DNA of 64,000 nucleotides from Candidatus Cloacimonetes bacterium 4572_55 (GCA_002084765.1 NBMB01000005.1:30255-94254), one strand, 5' to 3'. Positions 35,514-45,663 are shown, counted from the stretch's first letter. The notes: a model not told the origin generated them from the sequence alone. Made by a program: numbers and translations.

Positions 35514-36899
35514 TTGATTCATGCAACAATTGGGCAGATGGTGAAGTGGTGCAGCGGTACTGTCATTCACGGCGAGGCTGATCAAAATCCAACAGGCGTC
35601 TCAATTGATAGCAGGACGATCCGACCGGGCGAGTTGTTTGTCGCATTGCAGGGAACGGGAAGCGACGGTCATCTATTTGTCGAGGACGCTATGAGGAAAG
35701 GCGCATGCGCCGCGTTGATCTCCTCGAAATGGGCGGATGATTTAGATGGAAAGGAATTCCCGTCTGCACTGCTCATGTCTGACGATCCATTGATCGCGTT
35801 GCAAGAAATTGCTCGCTATTACCGCAAGCTCTTCGATATACCCTGCGTCGCTGTCACGGGTTCAAATGGGAAAACGACTTCGAAAGATCTCATCGCCCAT
35901 GTTTTTTCTGAGGAAAAATCGGTTCTATCAACAAAAGGGAATTTGAATAATCACATTGGAACGCCGTTGACATTGCTTGGTTTAAATCCAAATCACCAGA
36001 TGATGGTTGTGGAAATGGGCATGAACCGTCTGGGCGAGATTGACCGTCTGGCTCACATAGCGGCTCCGGACATGGGAGTGATAACCAATGTGGGACCCGT
36101 GCATCTGGAGTTCTTGAAAAGCGTCGAAAATGTTTATCAGGCAAAATTGGAACTTGCCGATCATGTGGAGCGACTTTTTGTCAACGGCGACGATCCGGTT
36201 TTGGTCCAACGGGCAAAAGAGCGTGTCTCCGGCGCGATCACTTATGGATTTTCAGAAACGTGCGATGTGCGAGCGACTGACATTATACCGACTCAAGACC
36301 GACTCGGCATGACTTTCCGAGTAGAGGGACGTGGCTATCGATTGAATCTCCCTGGTCGTCATAATCTCTATAGCGCATTGACCGCGATTGCCGTAGCTCG
36401 GCTTTTCGGCTATTCCCCGGAAATCATAGCGGAAGGTCTGATCAAGGCGAAAATTACCCGTTGGCGGAGTCAAGTCATCCGCGCTCAGGGCTACACCCTG
36501 ATAAACGACGCGTATAACGCCAATCCGGCTTCTATGGCAAATTCGTTAGGCATGCTTTGTGATTTCCCCGCTCAGGGCAAACGAATCGTCTTGCTCGGCG
36601 ATATGCTCGAATTAGGGGAAAAGTCCGTACAATACCATCGGAAACTTGGTGCTCAGATTGCAAAAAATCGAATAGACAGGCTCATCGCAATCGGACGCTA
36701 TGCATCCGAAATAGAAACCGGTGCTGTGGAAAATGGAATGCGTCCCGAGCGAATCGAATGCGAAGAATCTGGTCAAGCCGGCTTGGATCGATTGAGCGAC
36801 CGAATGCGGGGTCTGTTAAAGAGAGGCGATGTCGCTCTGATTAAGGGGTCTCGTAGCATGAAACTGGAAAAAATTGTGGGAAAATTAATCGAGAATTGA
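35514..36899 (+). CDS. murF: UDP-MurNAc-tripeptide:D-Ala-D-Ala ligase
   Basis: A 461-residue Mur ligase that attaches D-Ala-D-Ala to finish the UDP-MurNAc pentapeptide. The P-loop is AVTGSNGKTTSKDLI; the family landmarks STKGNLNNHIGTPLTLL, VVEMGMNRLGEIDRLA, VGPVHLEFL, NDAYNANPASM and LLGDMLELGE follow. It uses a TTG start at 35514 with GGAG at 35502-35505 eight bases upstream. It lies 33 bases after murE in the same operon. No ddl gene to make D-Ala-D-Ala is in the window. Confidence 0.96.
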   Translation: MIHATIGQMVKWCSGTVIHGEADQNPTGVSIDSRTIRPGELFVALQGTGSDGHLFVEDAMRKGACAALISSKWADDLDGKEFPSALLMSDDPLIALQEIARYYRKLFDIPCVAVTGSNGKTTSKDLIAHVFSEEKSVLSTKGNLNNHIGTPLTLLGLNPNHQMMVVEMGMNRLGEIDRLAHIAAPDMGVITNVGPVHLEFLKSVENVYQAKLELADHVERLFVNGDDPVLVQRAKERVSGAITYGFSETCDVRATDIIPTQDRLGMTFRVEGRGYRLNLPGRHNLYSALTAIAVARLFGYSPEIIAEGLIKAKITRWRSQVIRAQGYTLINDAYNANPASMANSLGMLCDFPAQGKRIVLLGDMLELGEKSVQYHRKLGAQIAKNRIDRLIAIGRYASEIETGAVENGMRPERIECEESGQAGLDRLSDRMRGLLKRGDVALIKGSRSMKLEKIVGKLIEN

Positions 36900-36911
36900 T
36901 ATAAAAAATCT

Positions 36912-38000
36912 ATGTTCTACTTTTTTTTATACCCTTTAAGTGAAAAAATATCGGCTTTTAATGTTTTTAAATACATTACATTTCGGTCTGCCTACGCCAC
37001 GATTACGGCACTCCTGATAAGCTTTTTAGTGGGACCCTATATCATCCGCCGCCTCCGAAAATGGAAAATAGAGCAGATTATTCGAATCGAAGGACCGGAA
37101 TCGCATCTGAAAAAAAGTGGCACCCCGACTATGGGCGGATTGATTTTGTTTGCCTCCATCCTTTTTCCGACGTTATTATGGGCGGATTTGACCAATCGCT
37201 ATATCCAGTTGATCCTCCTGACCACTATTTGGATGGCTGGCATCGGCTTTATGGACGACTATCTGAAAGTGGTTCACGGAAAATCTCAGGGGTTGATCGC
37301 CCGTTACAAAATGATTGGGCAAATTGGATTGGGGATAATAATCGGCATAGTTCTTTACTTTTTTCCGATGAATCCGGAGCTTGTGGGTAAGACCGTTATC
37401 CCGTTTTGGAAAGGTCGATTTCTCGACTTTAACGGTCTCTATATTCCATTTGTGATCCTGGTTGTCACCAGCTCTTCCAACGCGGTCAATCTGACTGACG
37501 GATTGGACGGGTTGGCGATCGGTCTTGTAGCCATATCCGCTGTCACACTCGCTGGATTTTGCTATGTCGAAGGGCATATCCGATTCAGCGAATATCTGAA
37601 TATCCCATATCTTCGAGGAATTGGCGAGTTGACGGTTTTTTCCTCGGCTCTCATAGGCGCGTCCCTCGGATTTTTATGGTTTAACTCGCACCCAGCCGAA
37701 ATATTCATGGGCGACACCGGCTCTTTGATGTTGGGCGGCATCATCGGCGTTTTGGCAATCTTGATAAAACAAGAATTATTGCTCATCATACTCGGCGGCG
37801 TTTTCGTAGTGGAAGCACTATCCGTTATCCTGCAAGTCGGGTCATACAAGATGCGAAACGGTAAACGAATTTTTAGGATGGCACCCATTCATCATCACTT
37901 TGAATTAAAAGGATGGAGCGAGACGAAAATAGTCACACGGTTCTGGATTATCGGAATCCTATTATCTCTCGTCACACTAAGCACCTTAAAATTGAGATGA
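36912..38000 (+). CDS. mraY: Phospho-MurNAc-pentapeptide translocase
   Basis: A 362-residue integral membrane enzyme with about ten helices that transfers phospho-MurNAc-pentapeptide to undecaprenyl phosphate, giving lipid I. Characteristic stretches: SHLKKSGTPTMGGLI, GFMDDYLKVVHGKSQGL with the catalytic DD pair, SSSNAVNLTDGLDGLA, FMGDTGSLMLGG, and the cytosolic APIHHHFELKGWSETKIVTR. The length is normal. It begins 12 bases after murF; no clear Shine-Dalgarno is seen. Confidence 0.97.
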   Translation: MFYFFLYPLSEKISAFNVFKYITFRSAYATITALLISFLVGPYIIRRLRKWKIEQIIRIEGPESHLKKSGTPTMGGLILFASILFPTLLWADLTNRYIQLILLTTIWMAGIGFMDDYLKVVHGKSQGLIARYKMIGQIGLGIIIGIVLYFFPMNPELVGKTVIPFWKGRFLDFNGLYIPFVILVVTSSSNAVNLTDGLDGLAIGLVAISAVTLAGFCYVEGHIRFSEYLNIPYLRGIGELTVFSSALIGASLGFLWFNSHPAEIFMGDTGSLMLGGIIGVLAILIKQELLLIILGGVFVVEALSVILQVGSYKMRNGKRIFRMAPIHHHFELKGWSETKIVTRFWIIGILLSLVTLSTLKLR

Positions 38001-38037
38001 AAAAGGGTTTTATGTTTGTTGAATTGGATTGAATAAG

Positions 38038-39432
38038 ATGAAATCAAAACAAAATCTAAAAGGAAAACGCGTCACAGTCATGGGGTTTGCCCGAAGCGGA
38101 CAAGCCGTTGCCCGGCTTCTCAACCGGCGGGGTGCTTGCGTATTTGTCAGTGATCTGAATAAAACCCCGATCCTGGTTCAAGCGCAGGATCGGTTTATCG
38201 AGATCGGAATCGACTCCGAAATCGGGCGGCACAGCAAACTCGTTTATCTAAATAAAGACCTGATCGTTCTCAGCCCCGGCATTCCATGTACCATTCCTAT
38301 TCTGCAGGAGGCGCGGGCGCGGCGCGTGCCGATCGTCAGCGAGATCGAGATCGCGTATCAGATGACAAATGCTACTGTGATTGGCGTCACCGGGACTAAC
38401 GGAAAATCCACGACGACTGCTTTGATAGGAGAACTGCTCAAACGCGCGGGATACGAAACTGAGGTTGCTGGAAATATCGGATACGCTGCGTCCAATGTCG
38501 CGACCGATTTGAGCGATAAGGGCTATCTCATCACGGAACTTAGCAGTTTTCAACTCGAAACTATTGATCAATTTCGTCCCCATATCGCGGTATTGCTCAA
38601 CATCACTCCCGATCATTTAGACCGCTATCCTTCCATGAAGGACTACATCTCGGCAAAAACGCGGATATTTAAAAACCAACATCGCAATGATTTTGCCGTA
38701 TTCAACGCGGACGATCCGCTTGTCCGGAAAGCCGCGTCGCATACTCGTGCAAAGCAGGTCGCTTTCAGCCTGGATAGTGCCTCGCAGAATCGCATCGTGA
38801 CTGTGGAGCAAAACAATCTCTATCTGAATGATCCGCAAGTTTCGCAGATGAATCATGGGAAAAAGACTCTGATATGTTCGATAGATGAGCTTAATTTGAA
38901 AGGCGCGCATAATTTGCAGAACGTTATTGCCGCGCTCACAGTGGCTCATTTGCTGAAGACGCGGGTCGATGTTATGAGAGATACTTTAACTGGGAAGCGA
39001 GGATTTAAGGGACTATCGCATCGGCTGGAATATGTCGCGACCAAAAATGGAGTCGCATATTATAACGACTCCAAAGCCACCACCGTTGAATCCACGCTGG
39101 CCGCGATCAACAGCTTTGAATCTGTTCTGCTCATTGTCGGCGGAATCGATAAAGGCTCGGATTTTTCACCCCTATATGACGCGGTTCGGAAAAGAGTCAA
39201 GGAATTGATATTGATCGGCAAGGCAAAAAAGAAAATATTTGCGGCTCTAAAAGGCGCGGCTCCACTCACTTTTGCCGATGATTTGGAAGCCGCGGTCGAT
39301 CGCATCTCCCGGAAAGGTATTCCAGGAGACATTGCGTTGCTCTCTCCGGCATGCGCCAGCTTTGACATGTTTGCCAATTTTGAAGACCGAGGCGACTGCT
39401 TTAGGCGTGTGGTCCATCAACTTAAAGACTGA
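38038..39432 (+). CDS. murD: UDP-MurNAc-L-alanine:D-glutamate ligase
   Basis: A Mur ligase of about 464 residues that adds D-glutamate. The N-terminal Rossmann-like motif is VTVMGFARSGQAVARLL, then LSPGIPCTIPILQEAR, the P-loop GVTGTNGKSTTTALI, AGNIGY, ELSSFQLETID, NITPDHLDRY, and the C-terminal YNDSKATTVESTLAAI and LLSPACASFDMFANFEDRG. ATG 38038 is taken as start; a TTG at 38029 in frame adds three residues. It is part of the dcw operon between mraY and ftsW. Confidence 0.96.
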   Translation: MKSKQNLKGKRVTVMGFARSGQAVARLLNRRGACVFVSDLNKTPILVQAQDRFIEIGIDSEIGRHSKLVYLNKDLIVLSPGIPCTIPILQEARARRVPIVSEIEIAYQMTNATVIGVTGTNGKSTTTALIGELLKRAGYETEVAGNIGYAASNVATDLSDKGYLITELSSFQLETIDQFRPHIAVLLNITPDHLDRYPSMKDYISAKTRIFKNQHRNDFAVFNADDPLVRKAASHTRAKQVAFSLDSASQNRIVTVEQNNLYLNDPQVSQMNHGKKTLICSIDELNLKGAHNLQNVIAALTVAHLLKTRVDVMRDTLTGKRGFKGLSHRLEYVATKNGVAYYNDSKATTVESTLAAINSFESVLLIVGGIDKGSDFSPLYDAVRKRVKELILIGKAKKKIFAALKGAAPLTFADDLEAAVDRISRKGIPGDIALLSPACASFDMFANFEDRGDCFRRVVHQLKD

Positions 39433-39442
39433 AGAAAAACCT

Positions 39443-40591
39443 ATGAGACGCACATCTGCCGTTATTCCAGATATGACCCTATTTATCGCAATCGTGCTAT
39501 TAGTCAGTATCGGTTCCGTCATGGTGTACACTGCCAGTGCTGTCCTTGCCGCGGACAAGTTCGGCAGCGACACCTTCTTTCTGGAGCGACATCTCGTGCG
39601 AGCCCTGGTCGGCTTAGCCTTGATGGCCACAGTCATGCAGATCGATTATCGTTTCTGGAGAAAATTCTCCAAATCCTTTTTGCTAATCGGATTCATTCTT
39701 TTGATCGCAGTGCTTTTCCCCGGTGTGGGCGGACGCGCCTCCGAGATCACGGGAGCCAATCGATGGATCAAAATCGCTTCGTATACCATGCAGCCGGTGG
39801 ATATTGTCAAGCTGATAATAATTTTATGGCTTGCCGACTCCTTAGACCGGAAACGAGGTAAGCTCAGAAACTTTAGCCATGGCTTTCTCCCTCATATCTT
39901 TGTGGTCGTGATCACTTTTACCCTGATCGTAGTCCAGCCCGCGTTTGGATCAGCGTTTTCCTTATTAGCCATCTCCTTGACAATTCTTTTTGTTGCCGGC
40001 ATCAAAATTTTCCACATCTCCGCGCTGACCCTGTCCGCAGTCCCAATTTTGATCCTATTGGTCGTGCGCACCCCATACAGATTGACGCGGGTGCTATCTT
40101 TTCTGAACCCCAATAGCGATCCCTTAGGCGCGAGTTATCATGTGCGACAATCCCTTATCGGGCTGGGAAGCGGTGGATTTTCTGGCGTGGGATTGGGACA
40201 CAGCGTCCAGAAACTGCTCTATCTCCCCGAACCGCATACGGACTTCATTTTCACCATTGTCGGCGAGGAATTCGGATTTATCGGCGCGATGGGGATCCTA
40301 TCGCTCTACCTTCTCATCGGCTGGCGAGGGTATGCCGCAGCCCAAAACGCGCCGGATTTTTTTGGAAGATTGATGGCAATCGGTCTCACAGCTATGATTT
40401 TTTTCGGTGCTTTAATCAACGTGGCAGTCGTGACCGGAACCATCCCCGCGACGGGCTTACCACTTCCGTTAGTCAGTTTTGGCGGCTCCTCCATTATTTT
40501 TAATTTACTCGGTCTCGGCATATTGTTGAACATATCGCGGCATACGAAATCGGAAAAAGAGAGCTCGTTAACCTCGGATGTAAGTTCATAA
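39443..40591 (+). CDS. ftsW: Septal peptidoglycan polymerase FtsW
   Basis: A 382-residue SEDS-family glycosyltransferase with about ten membrane helices that polymerises lipid II at the division site together with FtsI. Landmarks: SIGSVMVYTASAV, the TGANRWI-like ITGANRWIKI, PVDIVKLIIILWLAD, the conserved catalytic region YHVRQSLIGLGSGGFSGVGL and LPEPHTDFIFTIVGEEFGFIG, and ATGLPLPLVSFGGSS. ATG 39443 lies 10 bases after the murD stop and is the natural start; a longer open frame running back into murD has no support. Next comes murC rather than murG, which is unusual. Confidence 0.96.
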   Translation: MRRTSAVIPDMTLFIAIVLLVSIGSVMVYTASAVLAADKFGSDTFFLERHLVRALVGLALMATVMQIDYRFWRKFSKSFLLIGFILLIAVLFPGVGGRASEITGANRWIKIASYTMQPVDIVKLIIILWLADSLDRKRGKLRNFSHGFLPHIFVVVITFTLIVVQPAFGSAFSLLAISLTILFVAGIKIFHISALTLSAVPILILLVVRTPYRLTRVLSFLNPNSDPLGASYHVRQSLIGLGSGGFSGVGLGHSVQKLLYLPEPHTDFIFTIVGEEFGFIGAMGILSLYLLIGWRGYAAAQNAPDFFGRLMAIGLTAMIFFGALINVAVVTGTIPATGLPLPLVSFGGSSIIFNLLGLGILLNISRHTKSEKESSLTSDVSS

Positions 40592-40638
40592 TTTTTTTTA
40601 TCTCGGGTTAATTCTCGAGCCAATAAGGGCCATAAGCC

Positions 40639-42024
40639 GTGTTTATACTAAATCGTTATAGAAAATTCCATTTTGTCGGCATCGGTGGAGCGGGAATGAG
40701 CACATTGGCAGAATTGCTTTTCTCCGACGGATTCCAGATATCCGGGTCCGATATAAAAGCGAGCGCACCCACGAGAGCCCTTGCCGAAAAAGGCGTCTCG
40801 ATCCATATAGGTCATGATGAAACCGGCGTCGAGCAAGCTGACATTGTTGTGATGACAGCCGCGGTGCATGAAGATAATCCAGAGATAAAGATAGCTCGAA
40901 AGATGAACATTCCGGTTATCAAGCGGGCTGAATTGCTGGGTCAACTCATGCGATTTTTCTACGGGATCGGCATCGCTGGGACGCACGGAAAGACTACGGT
41001 CACAGCAATGGTCGGATGGATGCTACACCGAGAGAGAATGAACTCGATTGTCGCTGTCGGGGGAGAGTTTGTGGATCATATACCGCTTCTCCCTGAAGGA
41101 GAAACCCGTTTTTTTGTCGCAGAAGCGGACGAATATGACCGCTCTTTTCTTCGCATGCACCCTTGCTTGTCTGTCGTCACCTCCATCGAACCAGAGCATT
41201 TGGAATGCTACGGCTCTTATGAAATTTTAGAAAACCAATTCGTAGAATTTGCCAATCGAACGCCATTTTTTGGGCGACAAATTGTCTGTATCGACTCCCC
41301 AGGCATCAAAAAATTGATACCCAGATTGCAAGGTCCCTTGACTACCTACGGTCTCTCCGATAAAGCTGATATCCAAGGAATCATCAAGGGAGATCGGAAA
41401 TTCGAAGTGCGACAACAAGGGCGTCGGCTCGGAGATGCGCGCATCCTCCTGCCCGGAACGCACAATCTCCTTAACTCGCTGGCGACTATATCGATCGGGT
41501 TGGAGTTGGGTGTGGAATTCTATGCAATTACCAACGCATTAAATCAATTTCGGGGCGTAAAACGCAGACTGGAATTAAGAAGCCGCTTGGATATGAATTT
41601 AGGAAGGAAAAAAGTCCGAGATCTACTTTTAGTAGACGATTACGCACATCATCCCACGGAGGTAAAGGCAGGTCTGACCGCGCTATCGTCAACATACCGA
41701 CGGCGGATAGTGTTGATTTTTCAGCCGCATTTGTATTCCCGAACCCAACAATTCAGCAAGGAATTCGCCAAATCCTTTCTCGCGGCGGACATCGCAATCA
41801 TCTCGAAAATTTTTCCGGCTCGAGAAAAGCCAATTCCCGGTATAAGCGGAGAGATGTTGGCGGAGCTCTCCCAAGAAATGGGACATCAGAACGTCTACTT
41901 TGCCGAGGATTTTGACCAAATTATGACACTGCTGGAAGAAGTCGCGCTAAAAAACGACATCATCGTAACCATGGGCGCTGGCGACATTAATCAGATTATC
42001 GACCGGCTGGAGGGGAAGAGATGA
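40639..42024 (+). CDS. murC: UDP-N-acetylmuramate:L-alanine ligase
   Basis: A 461-residue Mur ligase adding the first stem residue. Motifs: FVGIGGAGMSTLAELL, SGSDIKASAPTRALAEKG, the P-loop GIAGTHGKTTVTAMV, AEADEYDRSFLRMHP, LVDDYAHHPTEVKAGL (the family signature) and FQPHLYSRTQQF. GTG 40639 is the start, with AAGGG at 40625-40629. Its stop overlaps the ftsQ start by four bases (ATGA at 42021), so the two are coupled. Confidence 0.96.
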   Translation: MFILNRYRKFHFVGIGGAGMSTLAELLFSDGFQISGSDIKASAPTRALAEKGVSIHIGHDETGVEQADIVVMTAAVHEDNPEIKIARKMNIPVIKRAELLGQLMRFFYGIGIAGTHGKTTVTAMVGWMLHRERMNSIVAVGGEFVDHIPLLPEGETRFFVAEADEYDRSFLRMHPCLSVVTSIEPEHLECYGSYEILENQFVEFANRTPFFGRQIVCIDSPGIKKLIPRLQGPLTTYGLSDKADIQGIIKGDRKFEVRQQGRRLGDARILLPGTHNLLNSLATISIGLELGVEFYAITNALNQFRGVKRRLELRSRLDMNLGRKKVRDLLLVDDYAHHPTEVKAGLTALSSTYRRRIVLIFQPHLYSRTQQFSKEFAKSFLAADIAIISKIFPAREKPIPGISGEMLAELSQEMGHQNVYFAEDFDQIMTLLEEVALKNDIIVTMGAGDINQIIDRLEGKR

Positions 42025-42923
42025 GCGGTGACGGAACGACAAAAGAGAGTCTTGACTCTTTGCTGATCCCAGTCACATCAAGCGTCGATCCTGAGGTTAC
42101 TGAATTACCCGTGATACCGGACTCGACACCAACGCCAGATTTCCCGGAATCTTCCCATCGGGAAAAAGGTGAGGGTATCCGCGGACTTACGAGATTGCGC
42201 TTTATTATATTGATATTTTCACTTTTGTTGGCAATTTTTGCCGGATTTGAAAGATGGTTGCATACCACGCCTCTATTTTCTTTAAAATCGATTTCTATCA
42301 GTGGCGCGCGCTATCTTTTGGAAGACGACCTGTTAAAAATCATTGATATTCCGTACGAAACCAATATATTTGGTGTCTCATTGGAATCATTACAAAAAAA
42401 ATTGGTCGCGCATCCTCGTATTAAATCGGCAACCGCGATTCGAGGGCTACCAGATAAGCTATCGATTCATGTTGAGGAGTTTATCCCGGTGCTTTTAATT
42501 CCGGTTGAAAATAAACTCTACGAAGTTGGTAAAGAAGGCCTGATTATGCCGCATATTGCTCCTGGTTTGTTAGTTGACCTGCCGATTGTGACCGGTCTTC
42601 ATATCAGCCAGACAACAAGCGGTCAATATATTGTAAAAGAGACGAAGTTGTTTGCCGCGGCTCTCCACGTTATGGACAAAGTTGAAAGCATCGAGGAGGG
42701 GTGGAGCCATGAAATTTCAGAGATCCATTTCGAGCCGACCAGCGAAAATTATGAAATAGCGATCTATACCATGACCCCGGGTCAAACAATAAAGCTCGAT
42801 TTACCTATTGCCGATAGACAACTTGAACGATTTAGGGTTGTTTATGATCAAATTGGTAGGTCGAAAGATCAGATAAAAAGTTTTGATTTACGGTTCAAAA
42901 ATCAGGTGGTTATCGTCAATTAG
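42021..42923 (+). CDS. ftsQ: Cell division protein FtsQ
   Basis: A 300-residue bitopic divisome protein. An acidic, proline-containing cytosolic N-terminus (1-55) is followed by one membrane helix (about 57-75), a POTRA domain (FSLKSISISGARYLLEDDLL, then RIKSATAIRGLPDKLSIHVE) and the FtsQ beta domain (IPVENKLYEVGKEGLIMP). Sequence conservation in this family is low, but topology, length and position between murC and ftsA make the call firm. Confidence 0.92.
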   Translation: MSGDGTTKESLDSLLIPVTSSVDPEVTELPVIPDSTPTPDFPESSHREKGEGIRGLTRLRFIILIFSLLLAIFAGFERWLHTTPLFSLKSISISGARYLLEDDLLKIIDIPYETNIFGVSLESLQKKLVAHPRIKSATAIRGLPDKLSIHVEEFIPVLLIPVENKLYEVGKEGLIMPHIAPGLLVDLPIVTGLHISQTTSGQYIVKETKLFAAALHVMDKVESIEEGWSHEISEIHFEPTSENYEIAIYTMTPGQTIKLDLPIADRQLERFRVVYDQIGRSKDQIKSFDLRFKNQVVIVN

Positions 42924-42985
42924 CGAGACCGCGGGAAAGATCGGTTCATTTTCGTTTGCGTCCTTAGGTCCGAGGAGAAATAAAT

Positions 42986-44221
42986 ATGAGAGATGACGCC
43001 ATTGTGGGGCTGGATATTGGCACGACAAAAATATGCTGTATCATTGCCAAAATAGATGAGGAAAACAACCTTAAGGTGGTCGGCGTAGGAAAAGCACCGT
43101 CTGTCGGTCTGCGTAAAGGCGTAGTGATCAATTTGGAGCAGACTGTTCAATCGATCAAACGGGCGGTCAGAGAGGCGGAGCGGATGGCCGGCACATTAGT
43201 CAAGTCCGTATTTGCCGGTATTGCCGGCGATCATATTCGTGGAATCAACAGTCGGGGGGTGATTGCCGTGTCGCGAACCGACAGAGAGATCACCCCGTCC
43301 GACGTGGACAGGGTGATTGAGGCGGCAAAGGCAATAGCCATTCCTATGGATCGAGAGATCATTCATGTTTTGCCTCAAGAGTTTATCGTGGACGATCAGT
43401 CTGGAATCACGGAGCCCATCGGCATGGCGGGCGTCCGTCTCGAGGCGGAGGTCCATATTGTGACCGGCGCAGTCACATCCGCGCAAAATATATATAAGTC
43501 CATCACTCGCGCTGGGCTGGATGTGCGAGACATTGTTTTAGAGCCGCTGGCTTCTGCATACTCGGTATTGAATCCAGATGAAAAAGAACTCGGTGTCGTG
43601 TTGATCGATATTGGCGGCGGAACCACGGATTCGGCAATTTTTTTCGAGGGTAGCATACGGCATACATCGGTTATCGGGCTGGGCGGGAATAACGTCACAA
43701 ACGATATTGCGATCGGGCTGCGGTGCCCTGTGAATAAAGCCGAAGAGATTAAAAAAACGTATGGTAACGCGTTATCTACGTTAGTGCAAAATGACGAGAT
43801 CGTCCGCGTACCAAGTATCGGGGGACGCGAGGAACGGGACGTAGCTCGCCATGTGTTGGCGTCTATTATCGAGCCGAGAATGGAAGAGCTGTTCCAGTTG
43901 ACCCTTCGGGAGATAAAGAAAACCGATTATTCGGATTTGTTGGCGGCAGGCGTGGTGATTACCGGCGGTGCTGCCGGGTTGGAAGGAATTCCCGAATTAG
44001 GTGAGCAGATATTCGGAATGCCTGTCAAAATCGGATATCCCAACCTGAAAATGACCGGGCTGACAGAAATGATCACCGAACCGATGTACGCAACCAGCGT
44101 GGGGCTGATCCTATATGGGTTGGAACATCGGGATACTTTCAAAATTGAAAAAACTAGTGAGGAATCGCTTTTTGATCAGATATTGGATCGGATGAAAAGC
44201 TGGTTCGCTGATTTCTTTTAG
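42986..44221 (+). CDS. ftsA: Cell division actin homologue FtsA
   Basis: A 411-residue actin-like ATPase that tethers FtsZ filaments to the membrane. Actin-fold phosphate motifs are IVGLDIGTTKICCII and VLIDIGGGTTDSAIF; the SHS2 (1C) domain includes VFAGIAGDHIRGINSRGVI; adenosine contact is VITGGAAGLEGI. The C-terminal amphipathic helix (FDQILDRMKSWFADFF) is the membrane-targeting sequence. CGAGGAGAAA precedes the ATG. Confidence 0.97.
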   Translation: MRDDAIVGLDIGTTKICCIIAKIDEENNLKVVGVGKAPSVGLRKGVVINLEQTVQSIKRAVREAERMAGTLVKSVFAGIAGDHIRGINSRGVIAVSRTDREITPSDVDRVIEAAKAIAIPMDREIIHVLPQEFIVDDQSGITEPIGMAGVRLEAEVHIVTGAVTSAQNIYKSITRAGLDVRDIVLEPLASAYSVLNPDEKELGVVLIDIGGGTTDSAIFFEGSIRHTSVIGLGGNNVTNDIAIGLRCPVNKAEEIKKTYGNALSTLVQNDEIVRVPSIGGREERDVARHVLASIIEPRMEELFQLTLREIKKTDYSDLLAAGVVITGGAAGLEGIPELGEQIFGMPVKIGYPNLKMTGLTEMITEPMYATSVGLILYGLEHRDTFKIEKTSEESLFDQILDRMKSWFADFF

Positions 44222-44306
44222 CTTCAATTATTTGATTTTTTGGTGAAACATTTCGACTCCGCTAATTTTGAGCGATAAACACCGATACTATTTGTCATAA
44301 TTTGAT

Positions 44307-44312
44307 TATAAT
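44307..44312 (+). promoter_or_regulatory. Candidate -10 box of an internal ftsZ promoter
   Basis: A perfect TATAAT lies 35 bases before the ftsZ start in a 125-base gap after ftsA. The region 17 bases upstream (GATACT) is a poor -35 box, so activity would need an activator or a different spacing. An own ftsZ promoter is usual in dcw clusters. Confidence 0.4.
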
Positions 44313-44346
44313 AGTCTTCAATTACTCTTTAGAATAAGGAGAAAAT

Positions 44347-45546
44347 ATGAGCGTGAGATTTGAATTGGCTGATGAGGTCAATGATAGCGCAAAACTCAAG
44401 GTGATCGGCGTTGGGGGAGCCGGCGGAAATGCCGTAAATCACATGATCATGTCGGAGTTAACCGGCGTAGAATTTATTGCGGCGAACACCGATTCTCAAG
44501 CGTTGAAAATTTCTACTGCCAGCCATAAACTGCAGATCGGCAATAAATTAACAAAAGGACTCGGCGCGGGCGGCTATCCGGACACCGGAAAACGGGCGGC
44601 TGAGGAAGACCGTGAACTGATTGCCGAGGCTCTGAAAGGAGCGGATATGGTTTTTGTCACCGCGGGAATGGGCGGCGGAACTGGAACCGGAGCCGCGCCT
44701 GTGATAGCCGAAGTAGCAAAGGAGATGGGCGCGCTGACTGTCGCGGTCGTCACCAAACCTTTTATTTTTGAAGGGTTAAAGCGAAAACGGAATGCAGAAT
44801 CCGGCTTAAGCGAATTGAAAGAGCAAGTCGATACATTGATCGTGATTCCCAATCAACGGCTCCTTTCAGTTGTGGGCAAACAGACTCCGGTCAAGGACGC
44901 GTTCAAGATCGCTGACGACGTCCTGCTCCACGCCACCCGCGGCATATCGGATATTATCCTGAAGCCCGGTCTGATAAACGTAGACTTTGCCGATGTGCGC
45001 ACCATCATGCAGGAAATGGGCGATGCATTGATGGGAACCGGCTCTGGCACCGGAGAAAATCGTGCGATCGAGGCGGCGCAAGAAGCGATCTCCAGTCCAT
45101 TGCTGGAAAATGTGTCGATATCCGGCGCGGCAGGCGTGCTGATCAACATCACCGGAGGAGACGACTTGACTCTGTTTGAAATAAACGACGCTGTCTCGAT
45201 TATCCAAGAGGCTGCGGGAGACGAAGCGAATCTCATCTTCGGATCCGTGATCGACGAAGAGTTGGAAGGCACAATCTACGTGACTGTGATCGCTACCGGT
45301 TTTGGATCGGTGGATAGTGCTGAAAAAAGTCCAAAAAATGCAGGAGAAGGTCGGGTAATAGATTTTAATCCCCGCCTGCGAGAAAAAGAATATCGACGAC
45401 CCACAGTCATGCGCCAACCCATTACGAGGATTGAAAAAAATGAGGAGTTGATCGAGACCCTGGGGAAGGATCGGATGGGATCCACAGGCACGGACGACTT
45501 GGAGATTCCGACTTTTCTGAGAAAAAAGATGAAGAGAAGATTGTAA
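44347..45546 (+). CDS. ftsZ: Cell division tubulin homologue FtsZ
   Basis: A 399-residue GTPase that forms the Z ring. It has [16 protein letters not shown], the nucleotide loop [20 protein letters not shown] (tubulin signature), the T7 catalytic loop region [14 protein letters not shown], and after a flexible linker the C-terminal peptide [17 protein letters not shown] that binds FtsA. AAGGAGAAAA precedes the ATG. It is the last gene of the dcw cluster; a long bipartite hairpin follows. Confidence 0.98.
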   Translation: MSVRFELADEVNDSAKLKVIGVGGAGGNAVNHMIMSELTGVEFIAANTDSQALKISTASHKLQIGNKLTKGLGAGGYPDTGKRAAEEDRELIAEALKGADMVFVTAGMGGGTGTGAAPVIAEVAKEMGALTVAVVTKPFIFEGLKRKRNAESGLSELKEQVDTLIVIPNQRLLSVVGKQTPVKDAFKIADDVLLHATRGISDIILKPGLINVDFADVRTIMQEMGDALMGTGSGTGENRAIEAAQEAISSPLLENVSISGAAGVLINITGGDDLTLFEINDAVSIIQEAAGDEANLIFGSVIDEELEGTIYVTVIATGFGSVDSAEKSPKNAGEGRVIDFNPRLREKEYRRPTVMRQPITRIEKNEELIETLGKDRMGSTGTDDLEIPTFLRKKMKRRL

Positions 45547-45610
45547 GTAGAAAACGCGTTCTCACTGAGACCGTAGGAACGAGTAATGGAAATTTATCGG
45601 ATATCTATCG

Positions 45611-45663
45611 CAAGACGCCTATATCGAGAACGGCACTCATCCCGTTCAAAATTGGGCGTCTTG
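45611..45663 (+). terminator. Bipartite hairpin downstream of ftsZ
   Basis: CAAGACGCC (45611-45619) pairs with GGCGTCTTG (45655-45663), and inside it GAACGG (45628-45633) pairs with CCGTTC (45642-45647), giving a stacked two-stem structure. There is no strong T tract after it, so it may stabilise the ftsZ 3' end or act with a factor rather than be a simple terminator. Confidence 0.5.

Noticed and set aside
39272..39442. Longer FtsW start inside murD
   Set aside because: The extra 57 residues are a shadow of murD in another frame; ATG 39443 directly precedes the conserved FtsW start.
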